Assembly (NCBI GenBank): GCA_914767715.1
Contig: OU612069.1
Span: forward strand, 22,195,387 to 22,255,386
Origin: Membranipora membranacea
Taxonomy: Eukaryota; Bryozoa; Gymnolaemata; Cheilostomatida; Membraniporidae
DNA length: 60,000 bases
Direction of reading: 5' to 3'
In this document: piece after piece, positions 25,101-35,382 of the stretch
Numbering within the stretch: position 1 is the stretch's first letter
Layout of the letters: every line of letters begins with the position of its first letter
Notes under the pieces: generated by a model
The model's input: the letters and a program-made list of their open reading frames with translations, nothing else
What the model was told of the DNA's origin: nothing
The model's database searches: none
Position numbers and translations under genes: made by a program

Positions 25101-26255
25101 TTGGCCTTTTTTCTTTAGTTTCTTTTTCTGATGGAATCATAGTTGTTTCTGGTAATCCTGCCAGGATATCTGTGGTAGCTTCCAATTCAGGCGGTGAATT
25201 TTTGTCCGCCGACTTTTGGCTTTGTTTCGAGTGAGAATCTTCATTCTTTATCACGGCTGCTGTATCTGTTATAATCTCGGCGGCTATTGTTTTTTCACCT
25301 GCAACCAAAAACTTTGATGATAATCATAAATTGCAAACAGTCCTAGTGCTAGAGTTAATTAGAGTACACGCCAGATAGTTGCCCCAATAATCACCTTATA
25401 AACCTGTTTTAAAATTATTTATAGTAAATACTAATTTTTGGACACGAAAGCAGAAGCTGATCAGTGAGAATGGCTGTGGTTAGATTGGACCATTCAGTGA
25501 CCAACCGAAACATCAACATTATTCAGCAGCTGTTTACATCAGTCCGGTATGATGTGAATGACAGATATTGTGTAAAACGCCTTGCATCATGTCAGTGCAA
25601 GTAAGATTTCTAGAAAATTACATTGTGATTCTTTGGTATTTCAACTCTCATCGTGGATGAGTGCCAACCAGTTAGTCATTTATTCGCTTATTAATCTGTT
25701 TGGTCATTGACGCTATTGAAATTGTAATCAAGTTTAGCATATTTATATGTACAACACAGTGGTAAATCTTATCAAGTGATGTCAACGGTTGGAACTTGGA
25801 ATTAGGGAGGTAAACACAATACTTCAAAATACATCAAGTTTGTTCTCAACTCATCTCTACCCCTCTACTTCAACCCTTTAAGTTGACAGACCTTAGCCTT
25901 ATCTCGGCCACGTGGCAAAACCAAACCTGTGGCCACATGACAAGGCTAGACATTGCTATAGATCTCTAGGTGATCAGCCAGCCGAGGAAGAGCAACTCCA
26001 AACACAATCTATGTAGATATAATCTAATTATATAATCTAATTCCAATGTATATACTGTACAATTCAATTTCTCAGGAAAAAAAAAGAGAATCAAATTGAG
26101 TGTCACAAAGTAGTACCAATCCTACCTGGTTTAGCATGAAGTTCGAGCTCTTCTATTCCAGACCCTCTTTTGAATACTGAATGTATGGCCACTATTCCCA
26201 AGCCAATCACAATAATCAATGGCAGATAGCGCTTCAATATCACGTTATTTGTCAT
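18917..26255 (-). CDS. CHST15-like: Carbohydrate sulfotransferase 15-like, nine coding exons
   Basis: The product is predicted to be a Golgi type II membrane sulfotransferase transferring sulfate from PAPS to a glycosaminoglycan, like vertebrate N-acetylgalactosamine 4-sulfate 6-O-sulfotransferase. Exons: 26126-26255, 24655-25298, 23665-23847, 22052-22189, 21448-21679, 20981-21125, 20517-20685, 20063-20180, 18917-19101. All junctions are GT-AG, all phases agree, and the total is 1944 nt or 647 residues. Residues about 9-26 are a signal anchor. Residues about 44-250 are a Ser/Thr/Lys/Glu-rich stem. The catalytic domain has the 5'-PAPS loop GWAKSGTTDL (328-337, Lys331) and the 3'-phosphate motif RNPTTRALS (446-454). 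The C-terminus LLQKFYAPYNRRLIEMLNN is typical of the family. The start is the first ATG after a 5'-UTR splice acceptor. The exact substrate is inferred from the family. Confidence 0.93.
19723..19930 (+). mobile_element. tRNA-derived SINE in intron 8
   Basis: The head GGCAGGGTGGTGTAG (A-box-like) and GCAAGTTTGAATCCCGGTCAC (B-box-like) resemble the minus-strand SINE at 24.4-24.6 kb, so both probably belong to one family. The body runs to about 19930, where an AT-rich microsatellite starts. It lies antisense to the sulfotransferase gene. Confidence 0.75.
19938..20012. repeat. AT-rich microsatellite
   Basis: TA/TATACATA/TATTATAA repeats next to the 3' end of the intronic SINE, possibly grown from its tail. 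Confidence 0.85.
20063..20180 (-). CDS. CHST15-like: CHST15-like exon 8
   Basis: A 118-nt exon starting after TTCTTTTTAG and encoding IYLIKSEDYYGD, the family's 'x-x-x-R/K-x-ED' strand. The donor may be either of two GTs three bases apart (AAAG|GTGGTGAGT or AAAGGTG|GTGAGT), giving products that differ by one glycine. The second is the stronger consensus. Confidence 0.88.
20517..20685 (-). CDS. CHST15-like: CHST15-like exon 7
   Basis: A 169-nt exon from ATTTTGCAG|CATTTAT to CCAAGCCAG|GTTAGC. It encodes FEACVKAKSLRACC and LRIGIYYVFLEEVYKNFP, matching the CHST15-type 'L-R-x-G-x-Y-x-x-Y-L ... FP' segment. Confidence 0.9.
20981..21125 (-). CDS. CHST15-like: CHST15-like exon 6 (3'-phosphate motif)
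   Basis: A 145-nt exon from ATATTCAG|TATTGATG to GTAGACAG|GTGAGA, phase 1 to phase 2. It encodes VLMRNPTTRALSFYNH, which carries the conserved Arg and Ser that bind the PAPS 3'-phosphate. Confidence 0.92.
21448..21679 (-). CDS. CHST15-like: CHST15-like exon 5
   Basis: A 232-nt exon from TTTTATAG|GACCACAAG to ATTGTTG|GTGAGT, phase 0 to phase 1. It encodes the linker between the two PAPS motifs and ends QIV, the strand preceding the 3'-phosphate motif. Confidence 0.9.
22052..22189 (-). CDS. CHST15-like: CHST15-like exon 4 (5'-PAPS loop)
   Basis: A 138-nt exon, phase 0, from GATTGCAG|TGTATACC to CTTTCCG|GTATGG. It encodes CIPQIYLVGWAKSGTTDLW, the P-loop-like 5'-phosphosulfate binding motif with its conserved lysine. 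This is the strongest evidence for the family assignment. Confidence 0.93.
23665..23847 (-). CDS. CHST15-like: CHST15-like exon 3
   Basis: A 183-nt exon, phase 0 at both ends, from GATTACAG|TTTAATG to TTCAGG|GTGAGT. It encodes the start of the catalytic module, with cysteines at FCNKDGTCYENW and a KTPCYTNYVTGRFR end leading directly into the PAPS loop exon. Confidence 0.9.
24410..24645 (-). mobile_element. tRNA-derived SINE in intron 2
   Basis: On the minus strand it reads GCAGGGTGGCGTAGTGGTTAGG (A box) and AGCAGGTTCGAATCCCGGTCACC (B box). A body follows with the hairpin TTTGCCCCGAAAGGGGTC, and it ends in AATAAAGTTGATGTTATTATTATG, a simple-repeat tail. It inserted in the same orientation as the host gene, only about 10 bases from the exon 2 donor. 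Confidence 0.82.
24655..25298 (-). CDS. CHST15-like: CHST15-like exon 2 (stem region)
   Basis: A 644-nt exon between GGTTGCAG|GTGAAAAA and ACAAAG|GTAAGG. It encodes about 214 residues dominated by S, T, K, E, D and P with no recognisable fold, consistent with a lumenal stem. The last residues, DVNFTK, run in frame into exon 3. A stem this long is unusual for the family. Confidence 0.85.
26126..26255 (-). CDS. CHST15-like: CHST15-like coding exon 1 (signal anchor)
   Basis: Starts at ATG (26255) and encodes a short basic N-terminus, then the hydrophobic segment LPLIIVIGLGIVAIHSVF, a type II signal anchor. Ends AAACCAG|GTAGG in phase 1. An acceptor AATATTTCAG|GGGAAGG lies 23 bases upstream of the ATG (exon would start at 26278), so at least one 5'-UTR exon exists further upstream and was not located. 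Confidence 0.88.
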
Positions 26256-26640
26256 CTTTCACCTTGGAACCTTCCCCTGAAATATTCATGTGTTGAGATG
26301 GTTAAAAAATAACCCTAAGGCTGCATATACTATTACATTGAATCATTGAATATGGTTTCTCATGACCAAACATTACATTCCTTTATCGATGAGCTGTTCT
26401 ACGTTGGATACGACCTGGACCATAAAATATTGAGGAAAGCAGTTGATACAATATGATTATGTTTATAAATTTTTATTACCCGCACTGTTTATGTTACATG
26501 GCATTTCACAGCATTACACAGCAATACACATCAACACACAGCAATACATATCAATACATGGCATTATGTTGAAAGCCAGAAGACAGATAGGCAACATGAG
26601 ATCTCATTTGTCAATTTGACAGTATCATCTCTAAACGGCA

Positions 26641-26829
26641 ACAATCATGTACATTGATGGAACAATCATGTACATTGATGGAACAATCATGTACATTTAT
26701 GGAACAATCATGTACATTGATGGAACAATCATGTACATTGATGGAACAATCATGTACATTGATGGAACAATCATGTACATTGATGGAACAATCATGTACA
26801 TTGATGGAACAATCATGTACATTGATGGA
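26641..26829. repeat. 21-bp minisatellite, 9 copies
   Basis: The unit ACAATCATGTACATTGATGGA is repeated nine times with one variant (TTTATGGA). Since 21 is divisible by three, frames stay open on both strands (a seven-residue periodic peptide), but there is no other coding evidence. Each unit contains the palindrome ATGTACAT. It lies just upstream of the sulfotransferase coding start, on the 5' side of the gene. Confidence 0.95.
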
Positions 26830-27082
26830 AAGCTGCCCGCACCGATAACTCGACATGTAATTTTCTAGTCTTTCACAACATTACACAACACAATATGCCT
26901 TGGGATACGCTTCAATTTGAGCAGTTTTGTTCTCTGGGCAACTTTTGAAAGAAATGATACGGGTGTTGATATCTAGTTACTTTAGGGGTTCTATTTATTA
27001 TGCTCAGTGATATAGTGTTCAAATTAAGGATGTTAAATTTTGTATCCTTAGATTAGCTCATAAAAGCGATTACCAGTTTGAC

Positions 27083-27201
27083 TAGTTTAAGCGGTGTCTG
27101 GATAGCTGATAGTAGCATTTCATTATCAACCACTTTCCTAACCACCGTGGTTTGGGGAGCGTGGTTGATAATGAAATGCCTCCGTTTGAGTGCTTAAACT
27201 A
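27083..27201. mobile_element. 119-bp hairpin MITE with 9-bp target duplication
   Basis: The termini are TAGTTTAAGC...GCTTAAACTA. Inner arms GCATTTCATTATCAACCAC and GTGGTTGATAATGAAATGC pair perfectly, and a further core hairpin (ACCACCGTGGT) sits in the middle. CAGTTTGAC flanks both sides (27074-27082 and 27202-27210), a 9-bp duplication as made by Mutator-like or foldback transposases. It is non-coding. Confidence 0.85.
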
Positions 27202-27213
27202 CAGTTTGACTAG

Positions 27214-29277
27214 GTTTGAGCCCTCTAACTAGTTTCACTATAGGGTTGGATTTTACTAGTATCTTGTCATCTAACTATGGTTTACCAGCCGTGTAGCACA
27301 CTGAATGGCATGGCAACAGGCTACATTTATGCCTGATACTGATTAATCTGTCAGAATGTTCCGGAGATGATTGATTGCGGACACCTCGTTACTACCTCCA
27401 ATGTCATACAGGATGTAAATAATTTATATGGCAGGCCTCAAGTGCATCCTACAACTATGGTGAAATTATCAGATCACTACCGTAAAGATAACAGTGATAC
27501 ATTAAACATAACAAAACCTCCTTGAAAACAGAACTATATTAATGGTAACAGAGCTACCTCAACGCTATGGACTGATGATTCAATACCCATATACATGGAA
27601 CAGTGCCTCACCTAGAAAAGGCCTCACTCAGGGCATTGAGTCATTGTTTTGGTTTATGTTTGGAATGGATCAAATAAAAAACTAGCTATGTTATTCTGTG
27701 AGTCACAACACCAAGTTACTGTGTTGTCGATAAAAGGAAAAGAGAATTTCAACATATTGATCAACTGGCCCCTGTTTGACGTTTTGAATAAATTACAACT
27801 GTGACAGTGATCCTAGTTTACTTATGAAGCCTTTATTAATAGAGTAAGGATGACTTAGTTAGTTATTCAATGCAACTTAGTCAGTGTCGAATGTCCAAAG
27901 CTGAAAAACAGTCTGCATATGAAAATGTATTAGATTATTACCCCAGAATTCTGTGTAATGCAGGCTTTATATTGAAGATGTGACTCACTTTTGTGTGATA
28001 CCGCTATAGGAATGTTATGATCCAGTGTCCATATACTGAGATGTAACTGGCTGCCAGTAGATCAAGAAACCTCCATCCACCTGCCTCTGTCCGGGATGTT
28101 AGCTGTCACTTACACCGAGAACAACCACCTGCACAGTCAGGTAAAACTCGACAAACTATTGAGAACTGATTTATAATGATGGGTTCTGCCAAGCTTCAGT
28201 TAATCAAGCTGAATACGATCACTCAGTAATTTCCTGCGTATCACTTTCAAAATTGTATGGTAGCTGTATCAGATTGATCAATCAAGCATAAGAAAGCCAA
28301 CTGGGAGCCGAGACCCGACGGCAATGTAATCCCATTATAATTAGTTACCTTGGTAACGGGTCTCCTTGGCAACATGTGATCGGAATCATAAAACGCACGA
28401 CAGTGACTTATTGTGATGCAGGGCTTTGAATATTGTAAGTTGAAGAAGGAGAATATGTTATAAGAAAAATATTGTGTGCATTTTTGCAACGTCTATACAC
28501 TGAACTGGTTAGCAGTAACAAATTAATAGTTTGACTTTTTTATAGGTGGGAAAAATCATGAATATCAACACTCAACTCCCCTGATTGAAAATCTGATAAT
28601 CCACCCCTACCGAAACTAATCAGGGTTACGTTATATCTGTGATTAATTCTGTGGCACATAACAAGGGTGGAGCCACTAGGACCTTGAGTAAACATGAAAT
28701 ATTGTGTGGCGGTGATCCAATGGGGATCATTATATACCAGTCCCACCTCTGCATCACCTATGAATGTCGCAAATTATTTTGTGTAATATGCAATGCGCTA
28801 ATCAGCACTCCACCTTGATTTCAAGGATAACCTGTTCAACGAACATAAAATGATTGCAGCATCCAAAGTACATCGGATATCCAATAATTATACCTTACAC
28901 AAAACTATCACCTTGTCTCACAATTTTCAAGGATGGCTTTGTTCAAATCTGAAGTTTTGTTATAGATCTTAAAACCTGTCTGTAACTTTTACCTGGTAAT
29001 TATTACCCTAGGCAGCTGAAGCATCCCTAATGATTCAATTTACAGACAACATAATTACGCCTATTTATAATGGACAAGGTCCACAATGTATAATTACAAT
29101 GCTTCTCTATGATCATTGACCTGTTATTGAACTGTTCGGACTGGTATTAATGGCCTCATAACATCTAATACCGGACATGGATGGAGTCTTATGTTAACAA
29201 GAGCCTGACATTGAATATCAATTTCTTCATTGGATTTGAGGGATTTTATACAGGGCAGTATCTGTAATGTGAAAGCT
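27214..29277. other. 2-kb region without recognised genes
   Basis: May contain the 5'-UTR exon(s) and promoter of the sulfotransferase gene, since an acceptor exists just upstream of its ATG, but no exon could be assigned. No other feature was recognised. Confidence 0.35.
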
Positions 29278-29480
29278 AAGGGAGCGGCCGTGGTGCAATG
29301 GGTAAGGCGTGGGCAAGGTGTGGGTAAGGCTTGGGTCTTTCAATCGAATGTTCGATTCCGGGTGATCACGGTGGTGTCAGGAAGAGATCCGACCTCAAAT
29401 GTTGTGCCCCATCAGAACCCAGTCCGTAGACCCGCACTGATACCAGAACCAAAATAATCCAAGTAACATCATGGTTTCTC
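29278..29480 (+). mobile_element. tRNA-derived SINE
   Basis: GGGAGCGGCCGTGGTGCAATGGGTAAGGCG resembles an A box, with a local duplication GGGCAAGGTGTGGGTAAGGC, and TCGAATGTTCGATTCCGGG resembles a B box. A body follows to about 29480. The duplicated A-box region is unusual. It could be a decayed tRNA gene, but the long body favours a SINE. Confidence 0.68.
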
Positions 29481-31750
29481 GCCCGGTATCATAGGGTATC
29501 AGTACCAATCAATCTGAGTTCTTTTTGCTTAGTATCAGTAATGAAAGGTCAAAATATAAGTATCAACATTGATTTCTGTTGACACATTTGACACTAACTT
29601 ACTTTACAAACATAAATGGACATTCGACACACAGGCTAGACTTAGTCCCAAGCCTCTTGCCTCCAGCCTGATGGCCCCCAGGGGATAAATTTCAGCCAAG
29701 ATCATCTGAAAACGAATTTGATACTTAGTATTGCCTTGCTCAGTTTCGTATAACTCCTATGAGTTCACAAAAAGTGCTAGTGGTTTGAATGGGCAGCCGG
29801 CGGTGCCAAATCTAACGGTTGTATTGATTTTCCTTAGGTCCACAAGTGCGAGATTGGACTGCTTCAGTGCAAATTTTGTATGAAATTTGTGGGTCGGAAG
29901 CTGACAACTGGGTGAAGAATTTTCAAAAATGGCAAATCAATGTTATAAATCAAGACACAATATCTTGTTGATAAAAAGTTTGTCTACATCAACATGAGGA
30001 GTAACTGTAATACATATTGAGGAGGCTATATTTCTGCACTCATTTGGATCTTTCATAGGTTTATCTGGCCAACAATCACCTAAAAATGAGTAATGACTTC
30101 TATTTAAACGAATCCATGATCTTTTTACCAACAACACCATCCCTAGTTATGTATTGTGCCATCTCAAATGCAAAATAATTATTGATTCGGAGTTGTCTTC
30201 TTCACAAAAGAAGGAGGACAACACCAGTTCAAAATAACCAGTTGATACAAGAACAATTAATTTTATCACATTTCCATAAAATTATGTCAACTTGAAACAG
30301 CATAAGGTGGAGGGCATGTTCATCAAAAATGTAATCTTGGGAAGACTGAGGGTGACTGGCGTATATGCAAAAACCAATGTACAATAAATAAGATATATTA
30401 ATTTGCAGCTGACACTTTGAAGTCTTGGAAAGGGAGATATTGTCTCTACTGGAAAATTGTACTTTATTTCTTCATGGATAGAAAGCAGAAAATGGTTAAA
30501 AATTGATTGTGCGATTTTGCAATGCATTTCACCCACCGATGGTACAGAGGTTTGCACCTTACTCAAAATGAAGAGAAAACTAGTCCAAGGTTTGAACCAA
30601 CCCTCGCAGACTCAGAGGCGAAACACCCACCTCAGTTTCATAGTGAAACACCCCACGCAGACTCAGAGGCAAAATACCCCTGTTAGATTCGAGGCAGAAA
30701 CAAAATTCAGCAGACTCTCATGTCGTTGCATTGGATGATAGTACAGTGCAAAGCGATAAATTAAATAACGAACTCACCGCGTGCTCAATCTTTTTATCTT
30801 ATCTGTTGTCTGTAGAAAGTTCATGAGGGAACCAAATGATGGGTCAAAAAGTGGAAAAATATGATAATATTTTGTTGTTGTGTTAGCCGTGTTCTGTGTT
30901 TGGGGCAAAGTTACAGTACATGGGGCAAATTTTAACTAGTTGGGCCAAATTTTACTATTTGGGGCCAGGATACAGTGACGGCCAGCCCTTTACGGCATTC
31001 GACATTGCGATGACAGCTACAGGCGGTTGCTAAGGGTTCGGGACAGAAGCTAGAAAACTCTGTTCTTTTTTGGCAATTTATCACTTTTTTTTACTTTAGC
31101 AGCTGTTTACCTGTTTACAGCACCACATTTTACAAAGTTTTTTCAGAATTTTCATACCCTGAACATTCCACTATGTTGTTACATCAATGAAATATCATCA
31201 ATAAACAGACTAGGTCGTGGTTGTATTCTCCCATGTCTTGACATCCTCAGTCACGGCACCAACCCCCTTAACAACCACCCACAACCGTAATTGCCATCTC
31301 AAGCGCCATTGAGGGATGGCTGTGGATTTATTTCAAGCCAAAATTTATACTTGGGGCCAAGTGCCAGTAAATTGGGCCAAGTTTTGTATTTAGGGCAGAA
31401 CTTCAGTACATCTGGCTAAGTCATATTTTGGGCCGGGCCAAGTTTTGCTCAGTCCAAGTTTGTCATCGGCCAAGTTTGACGGGACCAGGTTAGGACCGGT
31501 GCCAAGTTTTCGTGCTTGCTTTGATAAAGGACTAAAATAGTGAAATAAAATAAGGCAGCGGCATGGTCAGATTAGTCCAGGACTAGTATGGCGACCATCC
31601 GATTATCGAGAAAACGAAGGCTACTGTCCCCAGGGCGAGCCCAGACACGCAGCCTACTCGACAAGAAGCGAATCACCACCGCACAGTGAGGACGCTGGTG
31701 GTTGTAATACATGAAAATAATATGATTCAGAATATTTTCACATTAAAATA
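29481..31750. other. 2.3-kb region, degenerate short repeats only
   Basis: Contains a duplicated CGCAGACTCAGAGGC(G/A)AAA word near 30605 and 30657. It also has two clusters of degenerate TTGGGGC(C)AAATTTTAC-like words at about 30898-30980 and 31340-31500. No coding region is recognised. Confidence 0.4.
30898..31500. repeat. Degenerate GGGGCAAATTTTAC-like repeat clusters
   Basis: Words such as TGGGGCAAAGTTACAGTA, TGGGGCAAATTTTAAC, TTGGGCCAAATTTTAC, TTGGGGCCAAGTGCCAGTA and TTGGGCCAAGTTTTGTA recur irregularly in two clusters. They look like an old minisatellite or multiply inserted short element. Confidence 0.5.
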
Positions 31751-31753
31751 TGA

Positions 31754-31759
31754 TTTATT
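31754..31759 (-). terminator. Poly(A) signal of minus-strand collagen-C4-like gene
   Basis: AATAAA (minus) in the context TTGCAATAAATCATA, about 245 bases past the stop. The same context, TTGCAATAAATCATA, lies after the paralogous pseudogene at 46.9 kb, so it is ancestral to the family. Confidence 0.65.
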
Positions 31760-32004
31760 GCAATTCAACTATTCAAGAAACTGATCCACTCACAAACTTG
31801 TAAAACTTCAAAGTTACACATGTAAATAGGTATTTCCATCAGACTGAAAAAGATTGGAAGTTGCAAATGATTTTTTGAAACTGGTACACAAACAGTTCGA
31901 AGAAACCAAACAATCATCACAATCAGTGGGACACTTTGTTTTTGCTTAGGGATTTCAAATTCATTTTCATGTCATGAAATTTCTTGAACAAGAAGTTGAA
32001 ACAG

Positions 32005-32216
32005 TTACGAGCAGACTACACATGTTAACTGCCTGTCTGGTATGTAAGGAGGACAGTGGCCAATGCTGCCGTAACCTGTGCAATCAGGCTTCACAAAGTA
32101 GAACAGAGCACCATTAGTGTTAGCACTAGTCCCATTGATGTACGCTGGTGAGGCGTCAACACATTCATAAGTCGTCGGCTGTCGGTTACTATAGGTTTGG
32201 GCAGTCATCAAGTAAC
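32005..32216 (-). CDS. Collagen-C4-like terminal exon (minus copy)
   Basis: A 212-nt exon after TTTATCTCTAG, ending in the TAA at 32005-32007. It encodes YLMTAQTYSN through LTCVVCS, with five cysteines in conserved positions. Confidence 0.85.
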
Positions 32217-32867
32217 CTAGAGATAAAAACAAAATCATAAATAAAAAGTGGCTCATGATATTTTGCGTAAGCCAATTCATCAGAGTGAAAATTAATAATA
32301 TACCTGTACATATATCATTATATATTTAGCAGATACGTTTTTTACACTCACCCTCGTACTCCTCAGTCCAGCCTGAAGGACACGAACGCTTAGCTGTGAA
32401 CATCATCACGGTACCTGGAGTGTAACATCTGGCACATGGTACATTCTTGTCGTTCACAAGATTTTGAAAAATTCCATGTTCATATGATTGGTATTCTGCA
32501 CCCGATAGTAAGGCATAGCTCCCACCAGCAGCAAAACTGTTATACTCAGGGTCGAGCGGCATACACTGATAATTGCTCCCACCTCGTCTTGTGTTATAGT
32601 TTGTTCCAGCAGCGAACCCTAGGAAATAAACAGTAACGCTTTTATTTGAGCACTGTTTGAACATAAGTAATTTGGACAATGGATTCTTTATTCCTTCTTC
32701 AAGATAAGATTTAAGTGATGTAGTCCTTATACGAGACCACATGTTGATTAGCTATATCTTAAAATTCATACATTCGTAAATTAGACTTGCAGTTGCTGGA
32801 CATGATCTACTCCCCCAGCGAGTGTGCACTGAACCACTACGGCTACCAAAGGCTGACCTGACCTTAC
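32005..32867 (-). CDS. Short-chain collagen C4-like protein, partial (three 3' exons)
   Basis: Three exons encode the cysteine-rich C-terminal domain found in sponge short-chain collagen C4 and many invertebrate secreted proteins: 32772-32867, 32352-32618 and 32005-32216. Markers are GSVHTRWGSRSCP, then GFAAGTNYNT...GGSNYQCMPLDPEY, VPCARC, SCPSGWTEEYEG, YECVDASPAYING and PPYIPDRQLTCVVCS at the C-terminus. Exons 2 and 3 are intact, with the same lengths (267 and 212 nt) and phases as the paralogue at 52-54.7 kb. The first exon is 96 nt instead of 112 and would need a different upstream phase, and no signal-peptide/coiled-coil exon was found within about 2 kb. The gene is therefore either partly decayed or has a diverged first exon. 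Function outside the cell is inferred from family only. Confidence 0.8.
32352..32618 (-). CDS. Collagen-C4-like domain exon (minus copy)
   Basis: A 267-nt exon from ATTTCCTAG|GGTTCGC to TACGAGG|GTGAGT, open throughout and in phase 1 at both ends. Confidence 0.85.
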
Positions 32868-34945
32868 CTGTAACGTATTCAGTGGTATTAATGACAGTGA
32901 CAACTCCACGATTCAACCTCTAAACCGATTAAACTAAATGTAAAACACTCTCAAAATTGTATTTTCCCCAGTTGTCAAAGTTATGCTGAAACAACTCAAA
33001 CATGGTGAATTATTACTGAATATTTTCTGGCTGACAAGCCAGAAGAGTGCAAAGTTTGGCTGCTCGCTAGATTGACTGTCACACAATCATAGGATGACCC
33101 AAAACTCAAAATTGTATTGTATTGCTGATTAGCCTTCGTTTCATTGTGTGTAATGACTCTGTACATAATATTTGCATGGCTATTTCTGTTGTTAGATATA
33201 TTATAACTTGTATATTCAATTTTTCTATGACTTATTTGAAGCATCAGTGCAGTCAGGGCTTTTGGACTGTTTATTGGTGAATTGGTAGCCATGTTTTGCA
33301 TTATAAGTTTTCAAGGTTCATTGAGTGCTTCTATACAATGGTTTGGTGGAAATACCAGAATACACTCATGTGCTGACCAGCTCATCAGATAGTCACATTC
33401 ACATTTAAAATACTTATATATATGTTGAAATATATATATTATATTATTATATATTATATATTTTATATATATTATATATATATCATTATATATTATATAA
33501 ATATTATATAAAAATATATATATTAAAATACTTATATAATATGAGCTTCTTTGCCATTCCATTCTGGTGTAAAGTAAGTCTGTTCTGTTACCACTCAATC
33601 ACCTTGTGACCATGGGAGGTTGTTGGAAACAACCTGGTTATACTTTTAACATTCGCCAAGTTGCCAAGTGTGAGAAACGGACTGGGCCGTGCACACAACA
33701 AGGTGTAGTTAGCTTGCTCTGAGTCTACTCTTTGATGAGCGAGCGGGCTTTTATCTTTAGTTTTAAGTTCTATTTGGTTTTAGCACTGAAAGCCTTCGCT
33801 TGAATTATGCAATCATGATATAACCCACAGAAGGGTCTCAAAGATACACTGATACATGATACACTGATACACGATGCACTGATCCAATAAATTCTGATGG
33901 GCTTTATGAGCGATATCAATAATCTCTTGACAAAATGTAATACACGCACTGTTTATCTACTCCACATGAATTTAATGCAATAGACACACGTCTCAATTTA
34001 TTCTGATGGGCTTTATGGCTTAAATCATCACACGTTGTATGTATTGCAGCTTTTGATATCTGCTGATACTCTGGTACATGAAAGCGCCAACAAGGCCGTC
34101 CACAAGTGCGTGAAGTTTTAGACAGCCCTTGACTACACAATTTAAACTACTGAAGAGTCAAGTGGATGTGATTACCAATTTGCGTCAACCAGATAGGCAT
34201 AAACTTAATTTGTTTAGCATAAGAATATTTATTTAATTACCCAGACCATTTAATTCAATTGAGACAAAATAGATGTATAAAATATTTATATAAGGTTAAA
34301 AATATTAAAAGGTGTTCTAAATAATCTGACCTGACCGTCTCTGTATCCGTATCCTTATTTTTATCCTTGTTATTTAAAATGTCAGATGAGTGCTGATATA
34401 AGCACTGATAGCACAGATACAGCTGCCATTACCCAGAATTACACAACAATACCAGTTATATTATATTATATAATCGATGAATTCACACAATTTGTCACTT
34501 AAAATCTAATCTCAATATACACGTCTACACAGAATAACATCTGAATACTACTCTATCATTTAAAATAAAATACTACTGTATAGGACAACAGTCCTAATGC
34601 TACTGCCTGAAGCTGTGGCTGCTGCCTATATTTATTGGTGTACTCACTGGTGTATACATGATGCAGCTTTGGCAGGCAGTTTCTTTTTGATGATGATATT
34701 ATTGTTGTGCAAGCAGGTAGTTTCACTTTGATGATATAAGTGTTGCTCAAGCAGGTGCAGCTGGTGCAAGTATTACCGAAGTTGGTGGTAACTTGTAGTT
34801 GTATTCTCTTTCTTCTTATACTAGGAGCAATTGTAGCAGTATTGTGCTGTACTGGGTCTGATAGTGTTACTGTGGTACTGTCATGTATTGTACTGTATTG
34901 TGCTGTACAGGGTCTAATAGTGTTCAGAGACGGTATTAGGTGTGT
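32868..34945. other. 2-kb spacer, AT-rich
   Basis: Holds an AT microsatellite (about 33412-33545) and a short duplication of TTGTGCTGTAC-GGGTCT-ATAGTGTT at about 34841-34925. No exon for the adjacent collagen-like gene was identified. Confidence 0.4.
33412..33545. repeat. AT-rich microsatellite
   Basis: Irregular TATAT/ATTATATA repeats ending with a repeat of AAAATACTTATATA that also precedes it, so the tract is bounded by a short direct repeat. Confidence 0.85.
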
Positions 34946-34950
34946 AGTAT

Positions 34951-35382
34951 TGTATTCGGAGTTGTTTGCACTTTAATGACAAAGTTATCTCTCTTGTCAC
35001 GTAGTTATTTTTCATCAATCACTTTGCTTTTGTGAACGAGAGTGGCAAGTCATGCTATTATTCTTATTGTGAAGATGGAGATTTTATAATTATACTCCAA
35101 TCTTTTACCATATCTACACTACACTAGTCTGGTCTTCACATCTGATCTTTTCTGTAATAGCATCACACGACTGATTCGTTATACCCGTCTGCCCAGCTCG
35201 ACTATATTCTAAAGTCCCGGCATCGAGATGTGTAATAGACACATTTAAGTTACGATGACGGTACCAGAAAAATTTAATAGTTGTATACTTTAATCTCGGT
35301 TCAAGTCGGATCGGAAAATTAATTAGCACTGTACTCGGACCAGGTCAGGAATGATAATCATTCCTGACCTGGTCCGAGTACA
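34951..35382 (+). repeat. 5' LTR
   Basis: A 432-bp copy, TG...CA ends, directly preceded by AGTAT. Its last 62 bases lie within a large palindrome that continues into the internal region. Confidence 0.92.

Noticed and set aside
26611-26868. Seven-residue periodic peptides on both strands as a repeat protein
   Set aside because: The frame stays open only because the 21-bp unit is divisible by three. It is open on both strands, has no start context or exon structure, and looks like a minisatellite.
34740-34976. 78-codon frame just before the 5' LTR
   Set aside because: It runs into LTR sequence and is rich in short duplicated words; a chance frame.
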